Part shown: piece after piece, positions 32,768 to 41,064 of the stretch | How positions within the stretch are numbered: the stretch's first letter is position 1 | How the letters are laid out: each line of letters begins with the position of its first letter | DNA from: Candidatus Binatia bacterium | Lineage (GTDB): Bacteria > Desulfobacterota > Binatia > UBA9968 | Assembly: GCA_036504975.1 (NCBI GenBank) | Contig: DASXUF010000080.1 | Location: 30,562 to 94,561 of the forward strand | Direction: 5' to 3' | Length of the DNA: 64,000 nucleotides | Program-made: the position numbers and the translations under genes | The notes under the pieces: generated by a model | The model's database searches: none | What the model saw: only the letters and a program-made list of their open reading frames with translations | What the model was told of the DNA's origin: nothing

Positions 32768-34831
32768 ATGAATACGACTGAAAGTTTTCCACGTAGGCCG
32801 GTGGAGAATCTGCTGAGCGCGCGCTCGGTTGCGATCGTCGGCGCGTCGCCGAAGGGCCGTTGGCCGATGGGGATTTACCGGAATCTTAAGAAAGCCAAGT
32901 ACAGCGGAAAAATTTTTCTCGTCAATCCCAACTACAAAGAGATCGCGGAAGATCCCTGTTATCCAAACATCGCCGCGCTGCCGGAGGTGCCGGAGCATCT
33001 GCTCATGTTGATTCCGACCAAGGCCGTTCTTTCAACGCTCGAAGAAGCGACCAAGCTCGGAACCAAGGCGGCGACCATTTACAGCGCGGGCTTTGGCGAA
33101 GGCGACGATCCCGAGGGAAAAAAGCGCGGCCAGGCGCTGAAAGAGCTTTGCGAGCGGACCGGCTTGGTCGCCTGCGGACCGAACTGCATGGGCTCTTTCT
33201 CCTTGCCCGAAGGACTGTGGAGTTTTCCGACGGCGGTGCCGCTGCTGAAGAAAGGACCGGTCGGTCTCATCTTCCAGAGCGGCGGCTCGCTCGGCAACTG
33301 GATCAAGGGGGCATCCGAGCGTGGTATCGGCTTCAGCTACGCGGTTTCCAGCGGCAATGAGACGAGCTTGGATCTCGTCGATTACCTATCTTTTCTCCTC
33401 GACGATCCCGAAACGAAGCTGATCGCGCTCATGGTCGAGGGAATCCGCCGGCCGCAAGAATTTATGTCGGTGGCATCCCAAGCGCTCGCGAAAAACAAGC
33501 CGATCCTCGTCATCAAGCTCGGCCGCTCGGAGATGGGCAAGCGCCAGGCGATCTCCCACACCGGCGCGCTGGCCGGATCGGACGAGGTGTTCGACGCCGT
33601 GTGCAACCGTCTCGGTTTGATCCGCTGTCCCACGCTCGAAGATCTGACCGAGACGATGCTCGCGTTTCTCCCCGGCAGGGTGCCGCGCGGCAGCCGCGCC
33701 GCGATCGTCGTCAATTCGGGCGGGATGAAAGGTCTCCTCTGCGATCACATCGAAGAGCTTGGCACGGACCTCGCGCAGTTGAGCGAGGCGACGCGACAGG
33801 CCGTGCGGCCGCTGATCCCGGCGGAGCTCGTGGTGGAAAATCCGCTCGAATGCGGCGTGGCCGGCTTCGGCGACGAGGAAGGCTTCGTCAAAATCGTCAA
33901 GCTCCATGCCGACGACGACGGCGTCGATCTGCTCGGGATTCACGGCGAGCTGCCGCGCTTTCCGGAGAAGAGAGAGGCGACGCTGTTTAAGAATCTCAAC
34001 GCGGCGACGCCGAAGCCGATTGTCGCCTTCGCCCGCTCGACGTATAGCCTGACAGAGGAAAGCCGGACGTTTCAGGACGAAGCGGCCATACCGTTTTTGC
34101 AGGGGATCAAGCCGACCCTCCGCGCTCTCAAGGGGCTGGGATTTTACGGCAAACGGAAGCGAGCCGCGATTCCGAGTTTGCCTGCTGCGTCGGGAAGGGC
34201 GGACGATCTGGAAGGAGAAAAGCTCAACGCTTTGCTCCAACGCCACGACATCGCGCTGCCGCGCCAGGTGGTCGCGGTCACTGCGGCCGAGGCGGCACAA
34301 AAAGCCGAGGCGATCGGTTTTCCGGTTGCGTTGAAGTTGGTCGCGCCCGAGATCGTGCACAAGACCGAGTCCGGCGCTGTCGTTCTCGGACTCAAAAGCG
34401 CCGGCGAAGTCGAGATTCAAGGAAAACAATTGCTTGCTAAATCGCCCGGCAAGTTATTGATCCAGCAGATGATTCAGGGAGCCGAAGTTCTTCTCGGCGC
34501 CCGCACCGATCCACAGTACGGGCCCTTCCTCATGGTCGGCCTCGGCGGCATTTTCGTCGAGGTGCTGAAAGACGTGGCGATCCGGCTCTTGCCCGTGAGC
34601 GAGACCGATGCGCTGGAAATGATGCGGGAGCTGCGCGGCTACCGCGTGCTCCAAGGCGTGCGCGGCCAGCCGCCGCGCGACATCAAAGCGCTGGCGCGCG
34701 CCATGACCGGACTGTCCGATTTGTTTGCTTCGCACCGTTTGTTTCTATCCGACTTTGAAATCAATCCGCTGATGGTGGGGGGCGAAGGCGAGGGCGCCGT
34801 CGCGGTGGACGTGCGCGTAGTCAAAAATTAA
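32768..34831 (+). CDS. ADP-forming acyl-CoA synthetase (fused alpha-beta)
   Basis: The 687-residue protein has an N-terminal CoA-binding Rossmann domain (SVAIVGASPKGRWPMGIYRNL), then succinyl-CoA-ligase-like domains with the phosphorylated histidine in ISHTGALAGSD (His ~264). A C-terminal ATP-grasp domain follows (VALKLVAPEIVHKTESGAV, GPFLMVGLGGIFVEVLKD). These enzymes interconvert acyl-CoA and acid with ADP/ATP. The acyl substrate is not predictable. ATG follows AGGAAG. It is separated from the importer operon by repeats. Confidence 0.9.
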   Translation: MNTTESFPRRPVENLLSARSVAIVGASPKGRWPMGIYRNLKKAKYSGKIFLVNPNYKEIAEDPCYPNIAALPEVPEHLLMLIPTKAVLSTLEEATKLGTKAATIYSAGFGEGDDPEGKKRGQALKELCERTGLVACGPNCMGSFSLPEGLWSFPTAVPLLKKGPVGLIFQSGGSLGNWIKGASERGIGFSYAVSSGNETSLDLVDYLSFLLDDPETKLIALMVEGIRRPQEFMSVASQALAKNKPILVIKLGRSEMGKRQAISHTGALAGSDEVFDAVCNRLGLIRCPTLEDLTETMLAFLPGRVPRGSRAAIVVNSGGMKGLLCDHIEELGTDLAQLSEATRQAVRPLIPAELVVENPLECGVAGFGDEEGFVKIVKLHADDDGVDLLGIHGELPRFPEKREATLFKNLNAATPKPIVAFARSTYSLTEESRTFQDEAAIPFLQGIKPTLRALKGLGFYGKRKRAAIPSLPAASGRADDLEGEKLNALLQRHDIALPRQVVAVTAAEAAQKAEAIGFPVALKLVAPEIVHKTESGAVVLGLKSAGEVEIQGKQLLAKSPGKLLIQQMIQGAEVLLGARTDPQYGPFLMVGLGGIFVEVLKDVAIRLLPVSETDALEMMRELRGYRVLQGVRGQPPRDIKALARAMTGLSDLFASHRLFLSDFEINPLMVGGEGEGAVAVDVRVVKN

Positions 34832-34843
34832 TTTTATTTGATT

Positions 34844-35827
34844 CTAGTTCTTTAAACGTTTTAGGAATTCCTCATCCTCAACCGCCTTCACGATGCTCGG
34901 ATCCACGAACGATGCCGGGTCGGCCTTGGCGATCGCCGGCTGCGTGCGGCCCGCTTCTGCGATGAAAGTTTTCATCCCCTCCAGGGTCGGATAGGGCAGA
35001 TCGGGAATCGAGGTTTTAAGATAAGCGTAGGCCGTTTCCAGCGTCGTGGGATCGGTCCGCGCGTATTTCTTCAAGACCGCGATTGTTTGTGGCTTCTGCG
35101 TTTTGAAGTAATGGATCGCCTCGACCGTGCTACGGCCGAAGCGCAGCATGGCATCGCGCTTTTCGCGGAGGATTTTTTCGCTGCTGATCAGGCCGGCGTG
35201 GGGATAGGGAATTCGTTTGCCGGCAAGGTCCGCCAGGATCTTGAATCCGAGTTTTTCCGCTTCTTCCCGCTCGGTGGCGCTGAGGACGGTGAATTGCGTC
35301 TGGCCCTGCTTCATAGTGAGCACGCGGAGATTGGTCGCGCCTACGACCCGCAGGTTGACATCTTTGTCGGGATCCAATCCGACGCTGCGTAAACCCAGCC
35401 GCATGGCGAAGTCGGCGGACGTGGCCGCCGAATGGTTCGCGCCGGTCTTCCCTTTGAGATCTTCGATGCTTTTAATTCCCGGCACGGCGACCAAATAGTA
35501 AGGCAGGAAGACTTCGAAGCCCATGACCATGATCGCGTCCGCGCCGCGGAGCTTGGCGTTAACCACGGCCGGGCCCGTTCCCGCGACGACGTGAAGCTCG
35601 CCGGCGAAGAGAGACATCAGCGCTTTGGGCGTGCCTTCGATATAGATGACGTTGACGTCAAGACCGTGTTTCTTGAAAATGCCCGCCTCCTTGGCGACCC
35701 AAAGGACGGAAGAAGAGGTGGCGTTGGGCGAAATATACGCGAGGTTAAGGCGTTCCTGCGCCGGAGCCGATTGAGAACCGACGCAGAGCAAAAACAAGAC
35801 GGCAAGCGTATAAGCGAGAGAACGCAT
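34844..35827 (-). CDS. NMT1/THI5-like ABC substrate-binding protein
   Basis: The 327-residue protein has a signal peptide (MRSLAYTLAVLFLLCVGSQS) and the motifs VLWVAKEAGIFKKHGLDVNVIY, ALMSLFAGELHVVAGTGP and DLKGKTGANHSAATSAD. No transport partners adjoin it. It lies only 15 bases after a TPM-domain gene and may be the last gene of the lemA operon. The ligand is unknown. The ribosome binding site is weak. Confidence 0.88.
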   Translation of the reverse strand: MRSLAYTLAVLFLLCVGSQSAPAQERLNLAYISPNATSSSVLWVAKEAGIFKKHGLDVNVIYIEGTPKALMSLFAGELHVVAGTGPAVVNAKLRGADAIMVMGFEVFLPYYLVAVPGIKSIEDLKGKTGANHSAATSADFAMRLGLRSVGLDPDKDVNLRVVGATNLRVLTMKQGQTQFTVLSATEREEAEKLGFKILADLAGKRIPYPHAGLISSEKILREKRDAMLRFGRSTVEAIHYFKTQKPQTIAVLKKYARTDPTTLETAYAYLKTSIPDLPYPTLEGMKTFIAEAGRTQPAIAKADPASFVDPSIVKAVEDEEFLKRLKN

Positions 35828-35842
35828 CGTTGATTCGTCCGG

Positions 35843-36475
35843 TTATTCTTCCGTCACGAGCTTGTTCTTGAGTTCGTCCCGATCGTCCGGCGATCTTGGG
35901 AAATGCTCGGCCAGAATCTTGCCGCACTCGTCGATTGCGGCGCAAAATGCCGCGCAGCCGTCGTTCGACTTGAGGCCGCTCGTGAGAATGCCGACGATCC
36001 CGTCCCAGGTGCCGGGTTTGACTTTCTCGTTGATGCCGCGATCGGCCAGCACTTCCACCCGGCGCTCGAACAGCGAGGCAAAGATGAGGATGCCGGTGTG
36101 CGCCGTGGTGTAGTGGAGTCCGTGCGCGGTGAAGGCGGCCAGGCTGCGCAGGTGGACGGCTTCCATGATTCGCGCGGTTGGGATGAGACGACGCTTTAGG
36201 GGAGTCAATTGACAGAGAAGCAGGCCCAACGCGGCGCCGCCGATCGGCCAGGCGAGCTCCGCGTGCGTGAGCCCCCAAGGGTTGCCCCACATCAACGCCG
36301 CCAAGGTGCCGAGGAGCAAGCCCGCCAAGAGACACGTGAGATCGATCTCCGCATAGCGGCTGCTTGCGGCGACGATCATCGGGACGATTTCACCCGACGT
36401 TCGCTGTTCCGCAGCGGCGACTGCCTGCTCGATTTTTTCCTGTTCTTCCGCGGTAAAAAATTTATCTGCGCGCAT
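35843..36475 (-). CDS. TPM-domain membrane protein
   Basis: I chose ATG 36475 (210 residues) over an upstream TTG. An N-terminal segment FTAEEQEKIEQAVAAAEQRTSGEIVPMIV matches the TPM (TLP18.3/Psb32/MOLO-1) domain. Two transmembrane helices follow (LTCLLAGLLLGTLAALMW; AWPIGGAALGLLLCQL), and the domain resumes after them (TGILIFASLFERRVEVLAD). The split TPM domain with inserted helices is a known bacterial arrangement, from memory. It is second of two TPM genes behind lemA. Confidence 0.85.
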   Translation of the reverse strand: MRADKFFTAEEQEKIEQAVAAAEQRTSGEIVPMIVAASSRYAEIDLTCLLAGLLLGTLAALMWGNPWGLTHAELAWPIGGAALGLLLCQLTPLKRRLIPTARIMEAVHLRSLAAFTAHGLHYTTAHTGILIFASLFERRVEVLADRGINEKVKPGTWDGIVGILTSGLKSNDGCAAFCAAIDECGKILAEHFPRSPDDRDELKNKLVTEE

Positions 36476-36480
36476 TGCCG

Positions 36481-37323
36481 TCACCAACTCCCTGAAGCTC
36501 CACCGCCGCCGAAGCCGCCTCCGCCGCCGCTAAAACCTCCACCGCCGCCAAAGCCCCCGCCGCCGCCGAAACCGCCGCCGGGAAAAAATCCGCCTGAGCC
36601 ATAATAGCGCCGCCGGCCGCGTGGGCTCCAGCCGTTAACATATCCCCACCGGCTGACTATTGAAAAGATGAACAAGGCGAGCAGAAGTAAAAATGGGACG
36701 AAATGGGCAAAAGGCGACGAACCGATTTTTGGTTTTCGCGACGTTTCGGGGAGCGGCTCCCCGCGCGTCACTTTCATGATCGCCTCGACGCCGGCCTCGA
36801 TGCCGCCGGGAAAATCGCCGTTGCGAAAGCGCGGCACAATGACCTCGTTGATGATTCTGCTTGCGACAGCGTCGGGCAGCACGCCTTCGAGTCCGTAGCC
36901 GATCTCGATTCGGAGTCTCTTGTCCTTGTGCGCGATGACGAGAATGGCGCCGTTGTCGAAACCTTTCTTGCCGATCTTCCAATTTTCCGCGACGCGGATG
37001 CCGAAGCCCTCGATGTCTTCGCCTTGCAGGCTTGGAATCGTGAGGACTGCGATTTGATGGCCGGTCTGATTCTCAAACTGCGCCAAGCGCTGCTCCAGCG
37101 CCTGGGCGCGAGCGGCCGGCAGCAGACCGGCGTAGTCGTTAACGCGGCCGCGCAGCGCCGGCACATCGAGGGCGTGACAGACAAAAGATTGCGCGAGCGC
37201 GAGAAAGAGGATGAACCAGAAGTATATCGACCGACGGTTGAGAATCGCAGCGCGGCTCTCACCTTCGCCCTCTCCCAGCGGGAGAGGGAAGGGGTGAGGG
37301 AGACCGGCACGAATCACATTCAC
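36481..37323 (-). CDS. YgcG-like TPM-domain protein with glycine-rich tail
   Basis: The product is up to 280 residues: a hydrophobic signal segment (FWFILFLALAQSFVCHA), a TPM domain (VNDYAGLLPAARAQALEQRLAQ; GHQIAVLTIPSLQGEDIEGF; NGAILVIAHKDKRLRIEIGYGLEG), one transmembrane helix (FVPFLLLLALFIFSIV) and a Gly-rich, Phe/Ser-spaced C-terminus. The only usable start is GTG 37323, and codons 9-22 lie in a dispersed repeat (PHPFPLPLGEGEGE). The stop lies just upstream of the next TPM gene start. LemA-TPM pairs are common; a role in membrane quality control is suspected. Confidence 0.85.
   Translation of the reverse strand: MNVIRAGLPHPFPLPLGEGEGESRAAILNRRSIYFWFILFLALAQSFVCHALDVPALRGRVNDYAGLLPAARAQALEQRLAQFENQTGHQIAVLTIPSLQGEDIEGFGIRVAENWKIGKKGFDNGAILVIAHKDKRLRIEIGYGLEGVLPDAVASRIINEVIVPRFRNGDFPGGIEAGVEAIMKVTRGEPLPETSRKPKIGSSPFAHFVPFLLLLALFIFSIVSRWGYVNGWSPRGRRRYYGSGGFFPGGGFGGGGGFGGGGGFSGGGGGFGGGGASGSW
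37262..37300. repeat. REP-like hairpin overlapping the YgcG-like N-terminus
   Basis: A perfect 9-bp stem, CCCTCTCCC (37268-37276) with GGGAGAGGG (37280-37288), has a 3-base loop and is flanked by CACCTTCG and AAGGGGTGAGG. I recall this motif as a very widespread intergenic repeat. Here it is translated as part of the protein. Confidence 0.8.
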
Positions 37324-37335
37324 GAGAAGGATTGC

Positions 37336-37920
37336 CTAAAATTTTACTGCGGGTGGCGTGGCGGCTTTTTCATCCGCGGTGAATGTCGCCCGCGGTTCGA
37401 GGCCCAGGAGATAACGCGCCGTCAAGTTCGTGGGGAAGAAGCGGACCGCCTTATTGTATTCGGCGACGGATTCGATGTACCGCTTGCGCGCGACGGCGAT
37501 GCGGTTCTCGGTGCCTTCGAGCTGCGCCTGCAGGTCGCGGTAGTTTTGGTTGGCTTTGAGTTCGGGATATCGTTCAACCGTCACCAATAATCTGGAAAGC
37601 GCGCTCGAAAGTCCTCGCTGGGCCTGCTCGAAGCGCTGCAGCGCTTGAGGATCGCTGAGATCCTTGGCATCGAGCTTGATGCTCGTAGCCTGGCTCCGCG
37701 CTTGGATGACTTGCGTCAGGGTATCCTGTTCGAATTTCGCCGCGCCTTTGACGGTCTCGACCAAATTGGGAATCAAATCGGCGCGCCGCTGGTACTGGTT
37801 CTGCACCTCGGCCCACGCGCCTTTCACTTCTTCATCCAAGCCTTGGAGCTTGTTGTAGCCGCAGCCTGAGACAGTGAGCATTGCGACCAATCCCATCGCG
37901 GCGAACAGGGTATGTTTCAT
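37336..37920 (-). CDS. lemA: LemA family lipoprotein
   Basis: The 194-residue protein has a lipobox (LTVSGC, Cys 20) and the LemA signature: WAEVQNQYQRRADLIPNLVETVKG, a helical middle, and YPELKANQNYRDLQAQLEGTENRIAVAR, then FPTNLTARYLLGLEPRATF. LemA proteins are membrane-anchored helical bundles of uncertain role, often paired with TPM proteins as here. It is first gene of the operon, with a promoter-like sequence 26-53 bases upstream. The next gene starts 12 bases after its stop. Confidence 0.92.
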   Translation of the reverse strand: MKHTLFAAMGLVAMLTVSGCGYNKLQGLDEEVKGAWAEVQNQYQRRADLIPNLVETVKGAAKFEQDTLTQVIQARSQATSIKLDAKDLSDPQALQRFEQAQRGLSSALSRLLVTVERYPELKANQNYRDLQAQLEGTENRIAVARKRYIESVAEYNKAVRFFPTNLTARYLLGLEPRATFTADEKAATPPAVKF

Positions 37921-37945
37921 GTTGAATGAATCTCCTGGCCCCCCT

Positions 37946-37973
37946 CTATTACAGAGGGAGGAAGTCTTGTCAA
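37946..37973 (-). promoter_or_regulatory. Candidate promoter of the lemA operon
   Basis: On the minus strand TTGACA (37973-37968) is followed by a 16-base spacer and TAATAG (37951-37946), 26 bases before the lemA ATG. The -10 box sits in the loop of a CCCTCT/AGAGGG hairpin that could modulate access. Confidence 0.5.
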
Positions 37974-38187
37974 GTTTCTGCGACCGAGCTTCCTACAACA
38001 CCTGACAGGCAATTGTCCTGACCCGGGGAAACTGAGGATGGACAAGGTTCGTTATTCGGCCTCAACGGTTTGCCGCTAAGGCGCCGTCATAAATCGAATC
38101 GTTCATCACTAAATCTCTCTATCGGCTCCAGCGGCGGGTAGGTTGCGAGAGGTTGCGAGGGAGGCATATGAGCATTACGCCCTTCAC

Positions 38188-38880
38188 TCATTCTGCGCGG
38201 ACAATCGTTAAGCGCGTCTTTCGGATGAAAGTGAACTCGGCTCGCTTGTCTGTGAAGTACGCATCGACCGCACTGCGGCAGCCCGACCAAGCGTCGTAAT
38301 CATCAATGACCAATACCCCCCCAGGCACAAGCCGGGGTGCGAGCCGGGTCAAGCAGGTCATCACCGATTCGTACCAGTCTCCATCAATGTGCGCAAAAGC
38401 CACCGGCCAGTCGATCTGCATGGCCTCTTGAAACAAGCCTTTGACAAAATACGTGCTCGTCGATTCGGGGGGGACCCCGTGGCGGCGGAAATTGCCAATC
38501 ACTTGCTCCAGGAGGTCGCTCTCGTACCCGTAATATCTGTGCCCACCTAACCCTTCGGACTTCCCAGTCCGAATTACCTGGTATCGTTCGTGAACTTCGG
38601 GTCCATCCTGATCCGAGGGCGGCGGAATCATGCCGAAGACATCGTAAACATAGAAAGGCCGACGGGGGGACTTGGCGGTTGCGATGACGATCGCGGAGCC
38701 CCCGAGGGCACAACCCGCCTCGACCAAGGCCCCATCGAGCCCGCGTCGCTCGATCTCTTCCACTCCGTCGTGTAAATCCCTTAATGCGTCCTCCTCCAAG
38801 TAGGTCAAATGATCGGCCTGAACGGCGCTGATGATCGCCGGGAGCAGACGCTGCGATGGTCGATTAAGTGAATCAGACAC
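38188..38880 (-). CDS. TylF-like class I methyltransferase
   Basis: The 230-residue protein has LVEAGCALGGSAIVIA (SAM-binding loop), FYVYDVFGMIPPPS, and AHIDGDWYESVMTCL with the Asp/His metal-binding pattern. VLVIDDYDAWSGCRSAVDAY near the C-terminus is characteristic of macrocin-O-methyltransferase (TylF) relatives. It is likely to methylate a sugar hydroxyl or small molecule with Mg2+ and SAM. It stands alone on the minus strand between the lemA operon and the ribosomal operon, with somewhat different base composition from its neighbours, so it could be acquired. Confidence 0.85.
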   Translation of the reverse strand: MSDSLNRPSQRLLPAIISAVQADHLTYLEEDALRDLHDGVEEIERRGLDGALVEAGCALGGSAIVIATAKSPRRPFYVYDVFGMIPPPSDQDGPEVHERYQVIRTGKSEGLGGHRYYGYESDLLEQVIGNFRRHGVPPESTSTYFVKGLFQEAMQIDWPVAFAHIDGDWYESVMTCLTRLAPRLVPGGVLVIDDYDAWSGCRSAVDAYFTDKRAEFTFIRKTRLTIVRAE

Positions 38881-39080
38881 GGTACCTCCGATCTATATAA
38901 TGAGCCGCTTTAGGCCACGACAAACGCCGTTATCCCTGTGACGACTCCACCGATCAAATCTGAATCAATTGCTAATCCCCCAGCCACACTTAACCTTTTG
39001 AATATTTTGGAACCAGCGATAGGCGCTTTCCTAGTGGCGTAATAAGAAACTTTGGCAACCTATACTTCAGGACGAAGAGG

Positions 39081-39133
39081 TGGGTCAAGGAGCATCCTCA
39101 GGCTGGAGCATCTTCAGGCTGCTCACTGACCCA
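39081..39133. promoter_or_regulatory. Operator-like element: tandem 16-mers within an inverted repeat
   Basis: GGAGCATCCTCAGGCT (39089-39104) is directly followed by GGAGCATCTTCAGGCT (39105-39120), with one mismatch. The pair is flanked by TGGGTCA (39081-39087) and TGACCCA (39127-39133). It ends 7 bases before the -35 box of the rplU promoter, a position suited to transcriptional control. Confidence 0.5.
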
Positions 39134-39140
39134 TCGCGCG

Positions 39141-39169
39141 TTGACTTTGCGGGGGAATTCGTCTAAAAA
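39141..39169 (+). promoter_or_regulatory. Candidate sigma70 promoter of the rplU operon
   Basis: TTGACT (39141-39146), a 17-base spacer and TAAAAA (39164-39169) lie 24 bases before the rplU ATG, giving a short leader. Confidence 0.55.
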
Positions 39170-39193
39170 CTTTGTTCAAGGAAATTCAAAATT

Positions 39194-39505
39194 ATGGCGT
39201 ATGTAGTCATCAGAACCGGCGGCAAGCAGTACCGCGTGGCGCCGGGAGATACCGTCCGGGTGGAGCGGCTGGACGGCGCGGTGGGAGATAAAATTACGCT
39301 CGGCGATGTGTTGTTCGTCGGCGGCAACGGCGAGGTTAAGATCGGCACGCCGACGGTGTCGGACGTCAAAGTCACCGCGGAGATCGTCGATCAAGGCCTG
39401 GCGAAAAAAATCATGGTCTTCAAAAAGAAGCGGCGCAAGAGCTACAGCAGGCAGCGGGGTCATCGCCAGCGGCAGACGACGCTCAAGATTCTCGAAATCG
39501 GTTAG
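39194..39505 (+). CDS. rplU: 50S ribosomal protein L21
   Basis: The 103-residue protein shows [26 protein letters not shown] and the C-terminal [22 protein letters not shown], typical of L21, which binds 23S rRNA in the large subunit. ATG follows AAGGAAATTC. It is first in the rplU-rpmA unit that ends at a terminator before obgE. Confidence 0.97.
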   Translation: MAYVVIRTGGKQYRVAPGDTVRVERLDGAVGDKITLGDVLFVGGNGEVKIGTPTVSDVKVTAEIVDQGLAKKIMVFKKKRRKSYSRQRGHRQRQTTLKILEIG

Positions 39506-39518
39506 GAAGGAATCATCC

Positions 39519-39773
39519 ATGGCACATAAGAAAGCGGGAGGAAGCTCGCGCAACGGCAGAGACAGCCAGGGGCAGAGGCGCGGAGTCAAAGTGTTCGGCG
39601 GAGAGAAGGTGCGGGCGGGAAATATTTTAATCCGCCAGGTCGGCACCCGCATTCACCCGGGTAGAAACGTCGGCATGGGCCGGGACTTCACCATCTACGC
39701 CAAGATCGACGGGGTGGTGTCCTACGAGCGCATGGACAAGGAACGAAAGCGGGTGAGCGTGCAGCCGGCGTAA
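39519..39773 (+). CDS. rpmA: 50S ribosomal protein L27
   Basis: ATG 39519 (after AGGAAGG) gives 84 residues starting [20 protein letters not shown], the invariant L27 N-terminus that reaches towards the peptidyl-transferase centre. There is no N-terminal cleavage extension of Firmicutes type. It lies 13 bases after rplU, and a terminator follows. Confidence 0.97.
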   Translation: MAHKKAGGSSRNGRDSQGQRRGVKVFGGEKVRAGNILIRQVGTRIHPGRNVGMGRDFTIYAKIDGVVSYERMDKERKRVSVQPA

Positions 39774-39794
39774 CCGGCCTCCTGTAATCAGATG

Positions 39795-39822
39795 AAAAAG
39801 CCCCTTTCGGGGCTTTTTTTTT
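39795..39822 (+). terminator. Intrinsic terminator after rpmA
   Basis: Stem AAAAGCCCC (39796-39804), loop TTTC, GGGGCTTTT (39809-39817), continuing into a T-run. This is the clearest rho-independent terminator in the window and separates rplU-rpmA from obgE. Confidence 0.92.
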
Positions 39823-39858
39823 GCCCGGCGCAGATAGTGGTTCAGTTTGAATAAAATT

Positions 39859-39922
39859 TGTAGGGGCGACCCCCCCCGTGGTCGCCCGAAAAGAAGGGCA
39901 GGCACAGGGGCCTGCCCCTACA
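39859..39922. repeat. Inverted-repeat element with TGTAGGGGC ends
   Basis: TGTAGGGGC (39859-39867) and GCCCCTACA (39914-39922) enclose inner hairpins GGGCGACC...GGTCGCCC and GGGCAGGCACAGGGGCCTGCCC. It resembles a dispersed family that I recall from many environmental genomes. It lies between the terminator and obgE. Confidence 0.8.
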
Positions 39923-40029
39923 TAGAAATGTTGTTGAATTCATTGAATCATTACCCGTGCGGGCGGTAGGTGACATTGATCGATCGGTTTGTGTTAATCT
40001 ATGCATAACAAGTAAGGGTTAGATGAGCC

Positions 40030-41064
40030 ATGAAGTTTATTGATGAGGTAAGAATTGAGGTAGAGGCCGGGCACGGCGGGCGGGGGTGTATGAGCTTTCG
40101 CCGGGAAAAATTCGTCCCGCGCGGCGGGCCGGACGGCGGCGACGGCGGCAACGGCGGCGATGTCGTGGCGGTCGCGGACCCGCAGCTCACCACGCTCTTG
40201 GATCTCCGCTATCAGAGGCTTTATCGCGCCGGCCGAGGTGTCCACGGCAAGGGAAAGGACCAGCACGGAAAGCGCGGTGAGGAAAAAATCATTCCGGTCC
40301 CCGTCGGGACGACGATTCGCGACGCGGAGAGCGGCGAGCTGCTGGTGGATCTGAGCGCGCCGGGGCAGCGCGCCGTGATTGCGCGCGGCGGCAAGGGCGG
40401 AAGAGGAAACGCACGCTTCGTCTCTTCGACCAATCGCAGCCCGCGCAAGGTCCAGCCCGGACTGCCCGGCGAAGAGCGCGTGCTCGACGTGGAGTTGAGA
40501 CTTTTGGCCGACGTGGGAATCATCGGACTCCCGAACGCGGGAAAGTCCACGCTGATCGCCGCCATCTCGGCGGCGCGGCCGAAGATCGCCGACTATCCGT
40601 TCACGACTCTGGTTCCCAACCTGGGCGTGGTGAGCTACGGCGAAGGAAAGAGTTTTGTCATTGCCGACATTCCGGGACTGATCGAAGGCGCCCACCGAGG
40701 GGAAGGACTCGGACACAAGTTTCTCAAGCACGTGAGCAGGACGAGCGTATTGATCCATCTTCTCGACGCTTCGCGCATTACGGCAGACGACCCGCTGAAC
40801 GATTGGCGCGCGATCAATCGCGAGCTCGAGCTTTTCGATCCGGCGCTGGCGGCGAAACCGCAAATCGTTGCGGCGAACAAGGTCGATCTGCCGGAGGCGA
40901 GAGAGGCGGCTGCATTGTTGAAAGAGAAGTTCGCGGCCATTTCGGTTCCTTTTCTCGCGATCTCCGCGGCGACGCGCGAAGGTTTGCGCGAGCTGGTCAT
41001 GTCGATTTCCAGAACATTGGAAGAAAGGAAGGAGAGCGGCGATCGTGCTGCAGCGGGAATTTAA
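40030..41064 (+). CDS. obgE: GTPase Obg (ribosome assembly)
   Basis: The 344-residue protein has the Gly-rich Obg fold (~1-158: EAGHGGRGCMSFRREKFVPRGGPDGGDGG), then a GTPase domain with G1 GLPNAGKST, G3 DIPGLIEGAH, G4 NKVD and G5 SAAT. Obg proteins act in late 50S assembly and stress signalling. No long C-terminal OCT domain is present. The last 20 bases overlap proB. Confidence 0.96.
   Translation: MKFIDEVRIEVEAGHGGRGCMSFRREKFVPRGGPDGGDGGNGGDVVAVADPQLTTLLDLRYQRLYRAGRGVHGKGKDQHGKRGEEKIIPVPVGTTIRDAESGELLVDLSAPGQRAVIARGGKGGRGNARFVSSTNRSPRKVQPGLPGEERVLDVELRLLADVGIIGLPNAGKSTLIAAISAARPKIADYPFTTLVPNLGVVSYGEGKSFVIADIPGLIEGAHRGEGLGHKFLKHVSRTSVLIHLLDASRITADDPLNDWRAINRELELFDPALAAKPQIVAANKVDLPEAREAAALLKEKFAAISVPFLAISAATREGLRELVMSISRTLEERKESGDRAAAGI

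Larger units (their letters stand above)
38881..39193. other. 313-bp gap upstream of rplU
   Basis: No gene is visible. The left ~170 bases are relatively AT-rich and would hold the methyltransferase promoter. The right part holds a 16-bp tandem repeat framed by TGGGTCA/TGACCCA and the rplU promoter, annotated separately. Confidence 0.6.

Noticed and set aside
39089-39120. Tandem 16-mers as the start of a CRISPR array
   Set aside because: Only two abutting units with no spacers between them and no cas genes in the window.
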